This document shows positions 51,812 through 60,997 of a stretch of DNA of 64,000 bases, one piece after another. Position numbers and translations under genes: made by a program. The DNA is from Bryobacteraceae bacterium (GTDB lineage: Bacteria > Acidobacteriota > Terriglobia > Bryobacterales > Bryobacteraceae), in the NCBI GenBank assembly GCA_030041985.1, contig JASIAM010000221.1, forward strand, positions 1 through 64,000, in the 5' to 3' direction. The notes under the pieces were generated by a model, which was given only the letters and a program-made list of their open reading frames with translations, was not told the origin of the DNA and ran no database searches. Every line of letters starts with the position of its first letter. Position 1 is the stretch's first letter.

Positions 51812-53224
51812 ATGCGCGCTTCCACTATTGCAATTGCCGCGGCAGCCGTACTGCTCGCCGGATGCACTGTCGGGCCGAACTATAAGCGTCCGCAAGTCGC
51901 GATTCCCGAAAATTTCCGCGCGCCGTCGCCACTGCCAGCTCCGCAGGCTGCATCGCTTGCGGACCTCAAGTGGTTCGAAGTCTTCCACGACCAGCAGCTT
52001 CAGAGCCTGATCCGCACCGCGCTCGCGCAGAATTACGATCTGCGCGAAGCCGTGGCGCGGGTCGAAGAAGCACGCGCCAGTCTCGGAGCCACGCGCTCCA
52101 ACCAGTTCCCCCAGGTGAGCGCTTCGGGCGATCTCCAGGTCGAGCGGCTTTCGCGCGATGGCCAGTTTCCCCTGTCTCCCTCATTTCTCCCGAACCAGAA
52201 TCGCATCTACGGAGAGGGCGGTCTCAACCTCCTGTCCTTTGAAATCGATCTCTGGGGGCGCCTCCGCCGCGCGACCGAAGCGGCCCGCGCTAACCTGCTC
52301 AACGCCGAGTGGAACCAAAAAACCGTAATGAGCACGCTGGTGAGCCAGGTCGCGACCGATTATTTCCAATTAGTCGAATTGGACGCCGAACTGCAGATTT
52401 CGCAGAGTACGCTCCAGTCGCGGCGTGACTCGCTCAAGCTTACGCAGGACCGGCAGCGCGGTGGCGTGGCGACACTGCTCGACCTGCGCCAGGCCGAAGA
52501 ACTCGTCTATACCGCGTCCGAAAGCATTCCTCAGCTTCAGCAGCAGATCGAACAGACTGACGATCAGATCTCGCTGCTCCTGGGAAAAAATCCCCAAAAT
52601 ATCGAGATCGCGCACGGCCTGCGTGACGACTCTGTTCCGCCCGAAGTGCCCTCGGGCTTGCCATCGGCGCTGCTCGAGCGCCGTCCCGATATCCGCGCGG
52701 CCGAGCAGTCACTGGTCGCCGCCAACGCCAATATCGGCGTTGCCAAAGCAGCCTTCTTCCCGCAGATCACTCTGACTGGAAACATCGGGGGCCAAAGCTC
52801 CACGCTCGCCAACCTGTTCTCCGGGCCGGATGGCGTTTGGAGCTTCGTGCCGCAAATCACACAGCCCATCTTCACCGCCGGCCGCCTCAAATCCAACTTG
52901 CAGCTTGCCAAAGCGCAGCGCGAGGAAATGCAAGCCGCCTATGAAAAATCGATCCAGACCGCTTTCCAGGAGGTTTCCGATGCCCTGATTGCGCACCAGC
53001 GCACACGCGAAAGCCGCGTCGAGCAGGAACATCTGGTCACCGCGCTCGAAGACCGCAAACGCCTCGCCTACGCGCGCTACACCGGCGGCGTGGACACGCA
53101 ACTCAATGCGCTCGATGCCGATCGCGACCTGCTTTCCGCCGAACTGACTCTCGCGCAGATCCGCTACGCCGAGCTCACGAGCGTAGTCCAGCTCTATAAA
53201 GCCCTCGGCGGCGGTTGGGAGTGA
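51812..53224 (+). CDS. TolC-family outer-membrane efflux lipoprotein (NodT type)
   Basis: 470 residues from the ATG at 51812, two bases after the pump gene and preceded by AAGGAG. The signal peptide ends VLLAGC (lipoprotein), then TVGPNYKRP, the hallmark of NodT-type factors. Two repeated outer-membrane-factor halves follow (LIRTALAQNYDLREAVARVE and LVAANANIGVAKAAFFPQIT). A trimer would form the exit duct of the RND system. A 14-bp perfect palindrome follows two bases after the stop. Confidence 0.93.
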   Translation: MRASTIAIAAAAVLLAGCTVGPNYKRPQVAIPENFRAPSPLPAPQAASLADLKWFEVFHDQQLQSLIRTALAQNYDLREAVARVEEARASLGATRSNQFPQVSASGDLQVERLSRDGQFPLSPSFLPNQNRIYGEGGLNLLSFEIDLWGRLRRATEAARANLLNAEWNQKTVMSTLVSQVATDYFQLVELDAELQISQSTLQSRRDSLKLTQDRQRGGVATLLDLRQAEELVYTASESIPQLQQQIEQTDDQISLLLGKNPQNIEIAHGLRDDSVPPEVPSGLPSALLERRPDIRAAEQSLVAANANIGVAKAAFFPQITLTGNIGGQSSTLANLFSGPDGVWSFVPQITQPIFTAGRLKSNLQLAKAQREEMQAAYEKSIQTAFQEVSDALIAHQRTRESRVEQEHLVTALEDRKRLAYARYTGGVDTQLNALDADRDLLSAELTLAQIRYAELTSVVQLYKALGGGWE

Positions 53225-53226
53225 TA

Positions 53227-53240
53227 ACGTACCGGTACGT
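53227..53240. repeat. 14-bp perfect palindrome after the efflux operon
   Basis: ACGTACCGGTACGT immediately follows the channel gene stop. It has no loop or U tract, so it is not a standard terminator; an operator or cruciform site is possible. Confidence 0.3.
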
Positions 53241-53261
53241 GCAACACTGTGCTGTCTTTCA

Positions 53262-53291
53262 TTGACACTGAAAGCGCCCGCGCATTACAAA
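53262..53291 (+). promoter_or_regulatory. Possible promoter of the GT4 gene
   Basis: TTGACA (53262-53267) and TACAAA (53286-53291) are separated by 18 bp. This would give a leader of about 160 nt before the ATG at 53461, in a gap that contains no other recognised gene. Confidence 0.35.
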
Positions 53292-53460
53292 AGAATCAGC
53301 AGCGGCCTTCTGGGTCGCAGAATATACCGCCACCGCCTCACGGAAAACTCACGAACTGAGAGCGCATAGGACGCGGCGGCGTCCTCGCTAGTGCTAAAGA
53401 ACGATGCCGCGGCGTTCCGTTGTGTGCGTTTACGGGGAGAGAGTTAAGAGGGAAACCGGG

Positions 53461-54537
53461 ATGAGAATTGCGCAAGTCGCGCCTTTGTATGAAAGTGTGC
53501 CTCCACGACTTTATGGTGGAACAGAGCGGGTTGTTTCTTATTTAACCGAGGAATGCGTGCGGCAAGGCCACCAGGTTGTGCTTTTTGCCAGCGGAGACTC
53601 GATCACACAAGCCGAACTTCGCCCGGTTTGCAAACGGGCTCTGCGCCTGGAGGGGGACAAGATCGTCGATTCGTTGTCTCATCACATACGCATGCTGGAA
53701 ATGGTGGCGAGCGCGGCGGCAGATTTCGATATCGTGCACTATCATATCGATTATCTGCATTTTCCCCTGACCCGCCGGCAGGGTATTTGCACGGTCACAA
53801 CTCTGCATGGCCGCCTCGATATTCGCGACCTGCACCCGTTGTTCCGTGAATTTATGGACATGCCGCTGGTATCCATTTCGAGCGCGCAGCGCCGCCCCAT
53901 GCCTTGGGCTAATTGGGTGGCCACAATCCATCATGGTTTGCCGGCAAATTTGTATCGTCTCGAAAAAACCCCCGGCCGGTATCTTGCATTTCTCGGCCGC
54001 ATCTGTCCGGAAAAGCGCGTGGACCGTGCCATTGAGATCGCCAGGCGCGCCGGCATGCCTCTGAAAATTGCAGCCAAGATCGATAGAGTGGATAAAGAGT
54101 ATTTCGAAACCAGGATTCGCAAGCTGCTGGACGATCCCCTGGTGGAGTACATCGGCGAAGTTGGGGAACACGAAAAATCCGAGTTCCTGGGCAATGCCTA
54201 TGCGCTGCTGTTTCCCATCGATTGGCCGGAGCCGTTCGGTCTCGCGATGATCGAGGCGATGGCTTGTGGAACGCCGGTTATCGCTTTTCGCGGAGGGTCA
54301 GTGCCGGAGATCATCGACGAAGGGACCACGGGGTATGTCGTAGACAACATCGAGGAAGCCGTGAAGGCCGTGCACAACGTGGGGTCTTTGGACCGAACCG
54401 TCTGCCGGCAGGTCTTCGAAGAGAGGTTCAGCGTGAGCCGGATGTGCTCGAACTACCTCGCCATTTACCGGCAGCTCTGTGGGATCGAAACAACCCATTT
54501 CGCGGCCGGCACGGAGATCGTTTCGCCGCAGCCTTAG
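53461..54537 (+). CDS. GT4-family glycosyltransferase
   Basis: 358 residues from the ATG at 53461, where the typical MRIAQVAPLYESVPP of the family begins. The N-terminal domain has a glycine-rich YGGTERVVSYL acceptor loop and the C-terminal GT-B domain has LAFLGRICPEKRVDRAIEIA and WPEPFGLAMIEAMACGTPVI, the nucleotide-sugar binding site with its E-x7-E arrangement. It is followed after 24 bases by a glucosidase-like gene active on alpha-glucans, which hints at a role in glycogen or trehalose-like glucan metabolism, but surface glycans are equally possible. Confidence 0.87.
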   Translation: MRIAQVAPLYESVPPRLYGGTERVVSYLTEECVRQGHQVVLFASGDSITQAELRPVCKRALRLEGDKIVDSLSHHIRMLEMVASAAADFDIVHYHIDYLHFPLTRRQGICTVTTLHGRLDIRDLHPLFREFMDMPLVSISSAQRRPMPWANWVATIHHGLPANLYRLEKTPGRYLAFLGRICPEKRVDRAIEIARRAGMPLKIAAKIDRVDKEYFETRIRKLLDDPLVEYIGEVGEHEKSEFLGNAYALLFPIDWPEPFGLAMIEAMACGTPVIAFRGGSVPEIIDEGTTGYVVDNIEEAVKAVHNVGSLDRTVCRQVFEERFSVSRMCSNYLAIYRQLCGIETTHFAAGTEIVSPQP

Positions 54538-54561
54538 CTCCGAGGAAATCGTTTCTCTGCC

Positions 54562-56748
54562 ATGCTTACTGGCAATTCGCATACAACGGACATCATCACC
54601 ATCGGCAATCAGTTCTACATTCGTGCCGAGTCGTCTTTGGCGGATGGCCGGATTCTCTCCCTGCTGCACAAAGATACGTTCGCGATTTTCGATCGCCGCG
54701 GCGATATACAACCGCTCGGCCTCTGGCAGCAGGGCATCTTTCACCAGGACACGCGGCATTTGTCGATGCTCGAATTCCGGATTGCCGGGCTGCGGCCGGT
54801 GCTGCTCAGTTCCTCGATTCACGAGGACAACATCCTGTTGAGCGCCGATCTGACGAATCCGGAAATCGAGCTTCCGTCCGGCGAGTTTCTGGCGCGCGGC
54901 ATGTTGCATCTGCATCGGGATAAGTTTCTCGCGGAGGCCGCCTGCTTCGAGCGCATCACGGTGCGTAACTTCGCCCGGCAAACACTGGACATCGAGCTGT
55001 CATTCTCGCTCGCAGCCGACTTTGCAGACGTCTTCGAGGTGCGGGGACTCAAGCGCGAGCGCCGCGGAACCTGTTATCCGGAAGAGATTGACGGACGGTG
55101 TTTGACGCTGAGCTACGAAGGCCTCGACCACGTGGTTCGCCGGACGCGAATCCAAAGCTCGCTCACGCCCGCCAGAATCGGCTCTGGAAAAATCGCGCTG
55201 CTGATCCACCTGGAGCCGGAACAGGAAGTGGTGTTTTCGTTCGATATTAATTGCGAATCCGATGGAGAGGCGAATTGCTCGCAGGGACATGACGAGGCGC
55301 TGCAGCGCGTGAATCTGCAGCGTCTTTCGTCGCCGCTCACCGGTTTCCACATCTATACGTCGAATGAACAATTCAATGACTGGTTCCAGCGTTCCCGCGC
55401 CGACCTTCAGATGATGTTGACAGCGACGCCACTCGGGTTCTATCCCTATGCCGGCGTGCCCTGGTTCAGTACCGCGTTTGGGCGGGATGGCATCATCACG
55501 GCGCTGGAACTGCTCTGCCCGGCGCCCGAGGTTGCCAGAGGCGTGCTGGCCTTTCTGGCAGCCACTCAATCCACAACCGACGACCCCGAAGCCGACGCCC
55601 AGCCGGGGAAGATTCTCCACGAGACGCGCAAGGGAGAAATGGCGCGGCTGCGCGAAGTGCCCTTCGGAAATTATTACGGCAGCGTGGACTCCACGCCTTT
55701 GTTCCTTATGCTAGCCGCAGCCTACTATGAGCGCACCGCCGATCTCGACTTTCTGCGTTCTATCTGGCACAACATCGAAGCGGCGCTCAAGTGGATCGAC
55801 CGGTTTGGCGATCTGGATGGCGACGGATTCGTGGAATATGCGCGGCAATCTCAGTCCGGCCTTTTGCAGCAAGGCTGGAAAGATTCCCAGGATTCGGTCT
55901 TCCATAGCGACGGCAGCCTCGCTCAAGGACCGATCGCGCTCTGCGAAGTTCAGTCTTATGTCTACGCAGCCCGCAGCGGGATTGCGGTAGTAGCTGCCGA
56001 CCTTGGTTGCCTGTCGGTTGCCGAAGCGCAGCGGGCCAAAGCGGAGGAACTTCGCTCTAGATTCGAGGCTGCCTTCTGGTCTAGCGAACTTTCGATGTTC
56101 GCCATGGCGCTCGATGGAGACAAGCGCCCGTGCCGCGTCCGCAGCTCCAACGCCGGTCACTGTCTGTTCTCAGGCATAGCCTCAGCCGACCACGGCCAAC
56201 TCGTAATGGAGAGCCTGCTGGCGCCGGGACTGTTTTCGGGATGGGGCGTCCGTACCATCGCTTCGGAAGAGAAACGCTATAATCCCATGTCCTATCACAA
56301 TGGTTCCGTCTGGCCGCATGATAACGCGCTGATCGCCTACGGTGCCATGGGATCGCGCGTGAAAGATCTTCCGCTCCGAATTCTTTCCGGGCTGCTCGAT
56401 CTGTCCATTTTCCTGGACCTGCACCGCTTGCCGGAACTGATCTGCGGCTTCCCGCGACGCCCGGGCAAAGGACCAACCTTGTACCCCGTTGCCTGTTCGC
56501 CGCAAGCCTGGGCCTCCGGTGCCTGTTTTCTGGTGCTGCAGTCTTGTCTGGGGCTCTCCATCAGCGCTAAGGATTCGCGTATCTATCTCCGCCACACGGC
56601 GCTGCCGGAAGCACTACCGCGGGTGGAGATTCATAACCTTCGCGTGGGCAAGGCATCGGTCGATCTGACCTTCGAGCGCCATGCCGAAACGGTGGGGTTC
56701 GACATCCCCCGGCGCACCGGCGATGTCGAAGTGATTGCTCTGCGATAG
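54562..56748 (+). CDS. Amylo-alpha-1,6-glucosidase family (glycogen-debranching-like) enzyme
   Basis: 728 residues. The N-terminal beta-sandwich domain (about 1-240) begins FYIRAESSLADGRILS and contains GIFHQDTRHLSMLEF, the standard GDE N-terminal signature. The (alpha/alpha)6 catalytic domain has PWFSTAFGRDGIITALELL, LQQGWKDSQDSVFHSDGS and YHNGSVWPHDNALIAYG, where the acidic active-site residues lie. It would release glucose from alpha-1,6 branch points of glycogen or related glucans in the cytoplasm; no signal peptide is seen. It probably shares a transcript with the GT4 gene. Confidence 0.87.
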   Translation: MLTGNSHTTDIITIGNQFYIRAESSLADGRILSLLHKDTFAIFDRRGDIQPLGLWQQGIFHQDTRHLSMLEFRIAGLRPVLLSSSIHEDNILLSADLTNPEIELPSGEFLARGMLHLHRDKFLAEAACFERITVRNFARQTLDIELSFSLAADFADVFEVRGLKRERRGTCYPEEIDGRCLTLSYEGLDHVVRRTRIQSSLTPARIGSGKIALLIHLEPEQEVVFSFDINCESDGEANCSQGHDEALQRVNLQRLSSPLTGFHIYTSNEQFNDWFQRSRADLQMMLTATPLGFYPYAGVPWFSTAFGRDGIITALELLCPAPEVARGVLAFLAATQSTTDDPEADAQPGKILHETRKGEMARLREVPFGNYYGSVDSTPLFLMLAAAYYERTADLDFLRSIWHNIEAALKWIDRFGDLDGDGFVEYARQSQSGLLQQGWKDSQDSVFHSDGSLAQGPIALCEVQSYVYAARSGIAVVAADLGCLSVAEAQRAKAEELRSRFEAAFWSSELSMFAMALDGDKRPCRVRSSNAGHCLFSGIASADHGQLVMESLLAPGLFSGWGVRTIASEEKRYNPMSYHNGSVWPHDNALIAYGAMGSRVKDLPLRILSGLLDLSIFLDLHRLPELICGFPRRPGKGPTLYPVACSPQAWASGACFLVLQSCLGLSISAKDSRIYLRHTALPEALPRVEIHNLRVGKASVDLTFERHAETVGFDIPRRTGDVEVIALR

Positions 56749-56814
56749 GTGGAAGCCGAACTGAATCACAGGATCGCGCGTGGAGTACAATCGTAGGCCG
56801 AAACCGAGGTCTCG

Positions 56815-58821
56815 ATGTCGAAAATCGCACAGCGGGCGCACGCCGCCGTTTTGGCAATGCTCGTGATCATCACCGCCAGTAGCGCCGGCGCTGCCGATAA
56901 GGTTGCCGCTAAAGAATTCTATGCGGAGCCGCCTACGTTGATCTCGTTGGGGTTCGAATGGCAGATCGATGGCGACGACAACCACAACGCATCGGTGGCG
57001 GTTTCCTATCGCAAGAAAGGCACGCAGGCATGGGAACAAGGGCTACCCTTAATGCGGCTCGATCACGAACACATTACCGAAAACGCATTCAACTACACTA
57101 CGCCGAACATGTTCGCCGGCAGCATCTTTGATCTCGAGCCGGATACCGAGTATGAGTGCCGCTTCGTTCTTAACGATCCTGACGGCGTTGTAGGCAAGCG
57201 GGAAAACGTTGTAACCGTGCGCACGCGCTTCGAGCCGAAGCCGGCCGTCGGGGGAAAGACCTATCACGTTTATCCGGCCGATTACAAGGGTCAGAAACTG
57301 CAGCCTGCGTTTACGGGACTGCTGGCGGCTTACTACCTGGGCGCGAGTCATTCGGATAACTTCAATACGTACGGACCACGCGTACAGCCGGGAGATGTCA
57401 TCCTGGTGCACGGCGGGCTGTACAAAGATGACCGTTTTCGTTACGGGGGAGGTGGCCCTGGCGGAACGGCCCCGTCCGATGGCACTTACTATCTGACTCA
57501 GAGCGGCACACCGGAGAAACCCATCGTGATCAAAGCCGCGGGCGACGGCGAACCGATCTTCGATGGGGATGGAAATTTCAACCTGTTCAATGTGATGGCC
57601 GCCAATTACAACTATTTCGAAGGAATCACGGTACGGAATACGGACTTGGCGTTCCTGGCAGGCCTCAAGAATATTGCAGGCGCGCGCGGCATCACGCTGA
57701 AGAAGTGCCACGTCGAAAATGTTGGTCGCGTTCTCTATACCGATTGGTCGGGATCGCGCGATTTCTATATTGCCGACAACGTTTTTCTGGGCAGGTTCGA
57801 TCCCAACCATCTGATGGGGTTTACCGGCCGCACCTGGCAGAAGTATTTCGAGTCCGCTCCGCCGAAACTGGTATCAGAGTACGCGGTTAAGGTATATGGA
57901 CCCGGGCATGTTGTGGCTTACAACCATATCGCTAACTTTCATGACGGAATCGACGTGGCAACCTACGGAAATCCGGACGGCACGCCGAATCCGATCCGCG
58001 GCCGCATGCCAGTGTCGATCGATTTCTACAACAACGAGATCACGAACATGGAAGATAATTGCATGGAAGCGGACGGGGGCGCTTATAACATCCGCATTTT
58101 CCGCAATCGCTGCTTCAATCACGGGCACCGCGCGCTGAGCGTGCAGCCGGCTTTCGGGGGGCCGGTATATTTTATACGGAACATCGTTTACCACGCGCCG
58201 GAAGGCGGGGCGGCGAAGTTCACGGCCACTTCCTCGGGTATCGTGGTTTACCACAATACCCTGCTGGCGCCGGTGAAACCCATGCTGGGCGCGGTCTCCA
58301 ACATTCATTTTCGGAATAACCTGATACTCGGAAGAAGCGACACGCTGGAAACATTTTCGGTCGACACGTACACCAACTACTCGAGTTCCGATTACAACGG
58401 ATTCGGCATCAACGAAGGAGCGGAATTTTCGTTCGGATGGAGTTCGCCTCCTTTTTCCATTCGGGCCGATAACCGGTCTAAGGCCGGCATGTCGCCGCAA
58501 CAGCGGGCGCAGGCCGAAGCCGGTTCCCGGGAAACCCGCAATTTCAAAACACTCAAAGAATTCACCGAAGCCACGGGACAAGACCGGCACAGCATAGTAG
58601 TGGATTACAGTATTTTTCAGAAGGCCGCGCCGCCTGATCCGAACGATCCCCGAAAACTTTATAATCCGGCCGATTTCGATTTCCAATTGAAGGCCGGATC
58701 CGCTGCGGTGGATGCCGGGGAAGTGCTGCCGAATATCAACGACGGCTTCACCGGGCGCGCTCCGGACTTGGGCGCTTATGAACTCGGTCAGGCGCCTCCG
58801 CACTACGGACCACGCGAGTGA
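56815..58821 (+). CDS. Secreted right-handed parallel beta-helix protein
   Basis: 668 residues with a signal peptide (about 1-26). An FnIII-like domain follows (PDTEYECRFVLNDPDG, about 100-130). From about 190 on, repeated short strands with Asn-ladder turns (GDVILVHGGLY, YFEGITVRNTDLAF, ARGITLKKCHVENVGR, IDFYNNEITNMEDNC) form a parallel beta helix like those of chondroitinase/alginate lyases. A polysaccharide lyase or hydrolase role is plausible but catalytic residues cannot be assigned. TACAAT at 56786-56791 lies 23 bp before the start. Confidence 0.75.
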   Translation: MSKIAQRAHAAVLAMLVIITASSAGAADKVAAKEFYAEPPTLISLGFEWQIDGDDNHNASVAVSYRKKGTQAWEQGLPLMRLDHEHITENAFNYTTPNMFAGSIFDLEPDTEYECRFVLNDPDGVVGKRENVVTVRTRFEPKPAVGGKTYHVYPADYKGQKLQPAFTGLLAAYYLGASHSDNFNTYGPRVQPGDVILVHGGLYKDDRFRYGGGGPGGTAPSDGTYYLTQSGTPEKPIVIKAAGDGEPIFDGDGNFNLFNVMAANYNYFEGITVRNTDLAFLAGLKNIAGARGITLKKCHVENVGRVLYTDWSGSRDFYIADNVFLGRFDPNHLMGFTGRTWQKYFESAPPKLVSEYAVKVYGPGHVVAYNHIANFHDGIDVATYGNPDGTPNPIRGRMPVSIDFYNNEITNMEDNCMEADGGAYNIRIFRNRCFNHGHRALSVQPAFGGPVYFIRNIVYHAPEGGAAKFTATSSGIVVYHNTLLAPVKPMLGAVSNIHFRNNLILGRSDTLETFSVDTYTNYSSSDYNGFGINEGAEFSFGWSSPPFSIRADNRSKAGMSPQQRAQAEAGSRETRNFKTLKEFTEATGQDRHSIVVDYSIFQKAAPPDPNDPRKLYNPADFDFQLKAGSAAVDAGEVLPNINDGFTGRAPDLGAYELGQAPPHYGPRE

Positions 58822-58856
58822 AGGCTGGAGCTATGCGGCCCAGTGCAGAGCCGTCG

Positions 58857-58862
58857 TATAAT
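58857..58862 (+). promoter_or_regulatory. Consensus -10 box before the secreted unknown
   Basis: TATAAT is a perfect -10, 41 bp upstream of the ATG at 58904. The -35 region is not consensus. Confidence 0.4.
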
Positions 58863-58903
58863 TCATTAGTTACAAACGCAAGAAGCGCTGAGAGCTGAAG
58901 GCT

Positions 58904-59791
58904 ATGACAAGCGGACTCCCATTTTCGACAACGCTGCTTCTGATCGCCGGCGCTTGTAGTCCTGCGTTCAGCCAGTTCGCCGGCTCCATGAACGCTTCCC
59001 AGGGGATGGATCTCAGCGGAAGCTGGGCGCCGGCCCCACACGAGGAAAGCACCGGGAATCCGGCCATCGCCGAATATTACGGCGTGCCGATTACCGATGG
59101 CGCGCGCGCCTGGGCGCTGGCTTATGATCCATCGCGTCTCACCCTGCCGGAGCATCAGTGTAAGGTCCATGTGGTTTCCTACATTTTCGGTGGTCCGAAC
59201 AACCTTCGCATCTGGGAAGAGCGGGACCCGAAGTCGCAGCGTGTCATCGCGATCCGGCAATACATCAGCACCTATGAGCAGAATCGCACCATCTGGATGG
59301 ACAATCGTCCGCATCCTCCCGATATCGCGCCGCACACCTGGATGGGATTTTCCACCGGCAAGTGGGAGGGAAACATGTTGACTGTCTACACCACGCATAT
59401 CAAGGAGGGCGAACTCAGGCGCAATGGCCTTCCCGAAAGTGACCGGGCAACACTCATCGAACATTTCATTCGCAGCGGCGACTACCTGACTCACGTGAGC
59501 ATCGTCAGTGACCCGGTCTATCTCACCGAGCCGTTCGTCCGCAGCCAGGCCTTTCGCCTGGTGGTTCCGGAAGGTCAGAATTGGCTCTATCCCTGCGAAT
59601 CGGTCGAAGAAATTTCCGGCCGCCCCAGGGGAGAGGTTCCTCATTTCCTTCCGGGCGCCAATCCTTTTGTAAACGAATTTGCAGCCAAATACCATATCCC
59701 GGCCGAGGCAGCCTTAGGAGGCGCTGAGACTATGTATCCTGAATATCAACGGAAGCTACAGAGCGCCGCCAGTGCCCCGGCCAGTAAATAG
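58904..59791 (+). CDS. Secreted protein of unknown function
   Basis: 295 residues with an N-terminal signal peptide (about 1-23, LLLIAGACSPAFS). The body contains DLSGSWAPAPHEE, then LPEHQCKVHVVSYIFGGPNN and MGFSTGKWEGNMLTVYTTHI, the latter close to the WEGDTLVV pattern found in many secreted acidobacterial proteins with lipocalin-like beta structure. Two cysteines (in EHQCKVH and YPCESVEE) could pair. I do not recognise an enzymatic motif. It lies just before leuB but is unlikely to be functionally linked. Confidence 0.7.
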   Translation: MTSGLPFSTTLLLIAGACSPAFSQFAGSMNASQGMDLSGSWAPAPHEESTGNPAIAEYYGVPITDGARAWALAYDPSRLTLPEHQCKVHVVSYIFGGPNNLRIWEERDPKSQRVIAIRQYISTYEQNRTIWMDNRPHPPDIAPHTWMGFSTGKWEGNMLTVYTTHIKEGELRRNGLPESDRATLIEHFIRSGDYLTHVSIVSDPVYLTEPFVRSQAFRLVVPEGQNWLYPCESVEEISGRPRGEVPHFLPGANPFVNEFAAKYHIPAEAALGGAETMYPEYQRKLQSAASAPASK

Positions 59792-59811
59792 GGCGCCTGA
59801 ATCATTCGGAC

Positions 59812-59817
59812 TACCAT
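59812..59817 (+). promoter_or_regulatory. -10-like TACCAT 7 nt before the leuB ATG
   Basis: TACCAT fits TANNNT and ends seven bases before the ATG at 59825, the spacing expected for a leaderless mRNA; no ribosome site is visible. Confidence 0.35.
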
Positions 59818-59824
59818 TCTCTAA

Positions 59825-60907
59825 ATGAACCTCCACATTCTTGTTCTCCCAGGTGATGGCATTGGCACGGAAGTCACGCGCGAAGCCGTTCGTGTGCTCC
59901 ACGCAGTTGCCGGCAAATGGCATCACCGGTTGACCGTCGCCGAGGGCCTGCTGGGGGGCGTGGCGATCCACAAAACGGGCGATCCACTCCCACCCGAAAC
60001 CGCGCGCCTCGCCGCCGATGCCGATGCCACTCTCATGGGCGCCGTGGGCCTTCCCGAATTCGACGATGCGCCGCCCGAAAAACGGCCCGAAAAAGGACTG
60101 CTCGGAATCCGTAAAGCGCTCGGCGTCTATGCCAACCTGCGCCCCGTTCGCGCTTATCCTTCCCAGCTCGATTCCTCTCCGCTCAAAAATCACCTCGTGG
60201 CCGGCACCGACATGGTAATCGTCCGCGAATTGACCGGCGGCATTTATTACGGCACGCCCCGCGGCATCTTCGAAAACGGCGCGGAGACCCGCGCGGTCAA
60301 TACCATGACCTACACTCGCGCGGAAATCGAACGTATTGCGCGCATGGCTTTCCAGCTTGCCCGCGGCCGGCGTAAAAAAGTCACTTCCGTGGACAAATCC
60401 AACGTGCTCGAAAACTCGCAGCTCTGGCGGCGCGTGGTGACCGAGGTTGGCCGCGAATTTTCCGATGTCGAACTCGATCACCTTCTCGTCGATAATTGCG
60501 CCATGCAACTCGTCCTCAATCCCCGCCGTTTCGACGTGGTGCTCACCGAAAACATGTTCGGCGATATTCTGAGCGATGAAGGCGCGGTGCTCGCGGGGTC
60601 CATCGGCATGCTTCCCTCGGCCTCCATCGGCGACCGCAAGCCATCCGGCGCCTGGACCGGCCTTTATGAACCGGTGCACGGCTCGGCGCCCGACATTGCC
60701 GGACAAAACAAGGCCAACCCCCTCGGCGCGATCGGTTCGGTTGCCGCTATGCTGGAATATAGTTTCGGATTAAAGGAAGAAGCGGCGGCAGTGAACGCCG
60801 CCATCGAAGCAGTTATGCAGAGCGGTAAAGTCACCGCAGATTTACGGCCCCCGGGTTCCCCCGCGACCACCGAAGAAGTGGGCCAGGCGGTGTGTGCGGC
60901 AGTTTGA
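59825..60907 (+). CDS. leuB: 3-isopropylmalate dehydrogenase
   Basis: 360 residues. Signatures of the beta-decarboxylating dehydrogenase family are complete: ILVLPGDGIGTEV at the start, MGAVGLPEFD, LRPVRAYP with substrate-binding arginines, RELTGGIYYG, and NMFGDILSDEGAVLAGSIGM containing the metal-binding aspartates. HGSAPDIAGQNKANP binds NAD. It oxidises and decarboxylates 3-isopropylmalate in leucine biosynthesis. It precedes leuC and leuD on the same strand. Confidence 0.96.
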   Translation: MNLHILVLPGDGIGTEVTREAVRVLHAVAGKWHHRLTVAEGLLGGVAIHKTGDPLPPETARLAADADATLMGAVGLPEFDDAPPEKRPEKGLLGIRKALGVYANLRPVRAYPSQLDSSPLKNHLVAGTDMVIVRELTGGIYYGTPRGIFENGAETRAVNTMTYTRAEIERIARMAFQLARGRRKKVTSVDKSNVLENSQLWRRVVTEVGREFSDVELDHLLVDNCAMQLVLNPRRFDVVLTENMFGDILSDEGAVLAGSIGMLPSASIGDRKPSGAWTGLYEPVHGSAPDIAGQNKANPLGAIGSVAAMLEYSFGLKEEAAAVNAAIEAVMQSGKVTADLRPPGSPATTEEVGQAVCAAV

Positions 60908-60960
60908 AAAAAGCGATCAGCCGTCAGCGTTCAGCTATCAGCCAAAACCAAAGGCGATTT

Positions 60961-60994
60961 AGCTGAAAGCTGAAAGCTGGTAGCTGAAAGCTGA
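60961..60994 (+). repeat. Short tandem repeat (AGCTGAAAGCTG) before leuC
   Basis: Three related copies of AGCTGAAAGCTG-type units fill the 90-bp leuB-leuC gap up to four bases before the ATG. Similar AGCTGA/TCAGC simple repeats are frequent intergenic junk in many bacteria. No ribosome site for leuC can be seen within it. Confidence 0.6.
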
Positions 60995-60997
60995 TTT

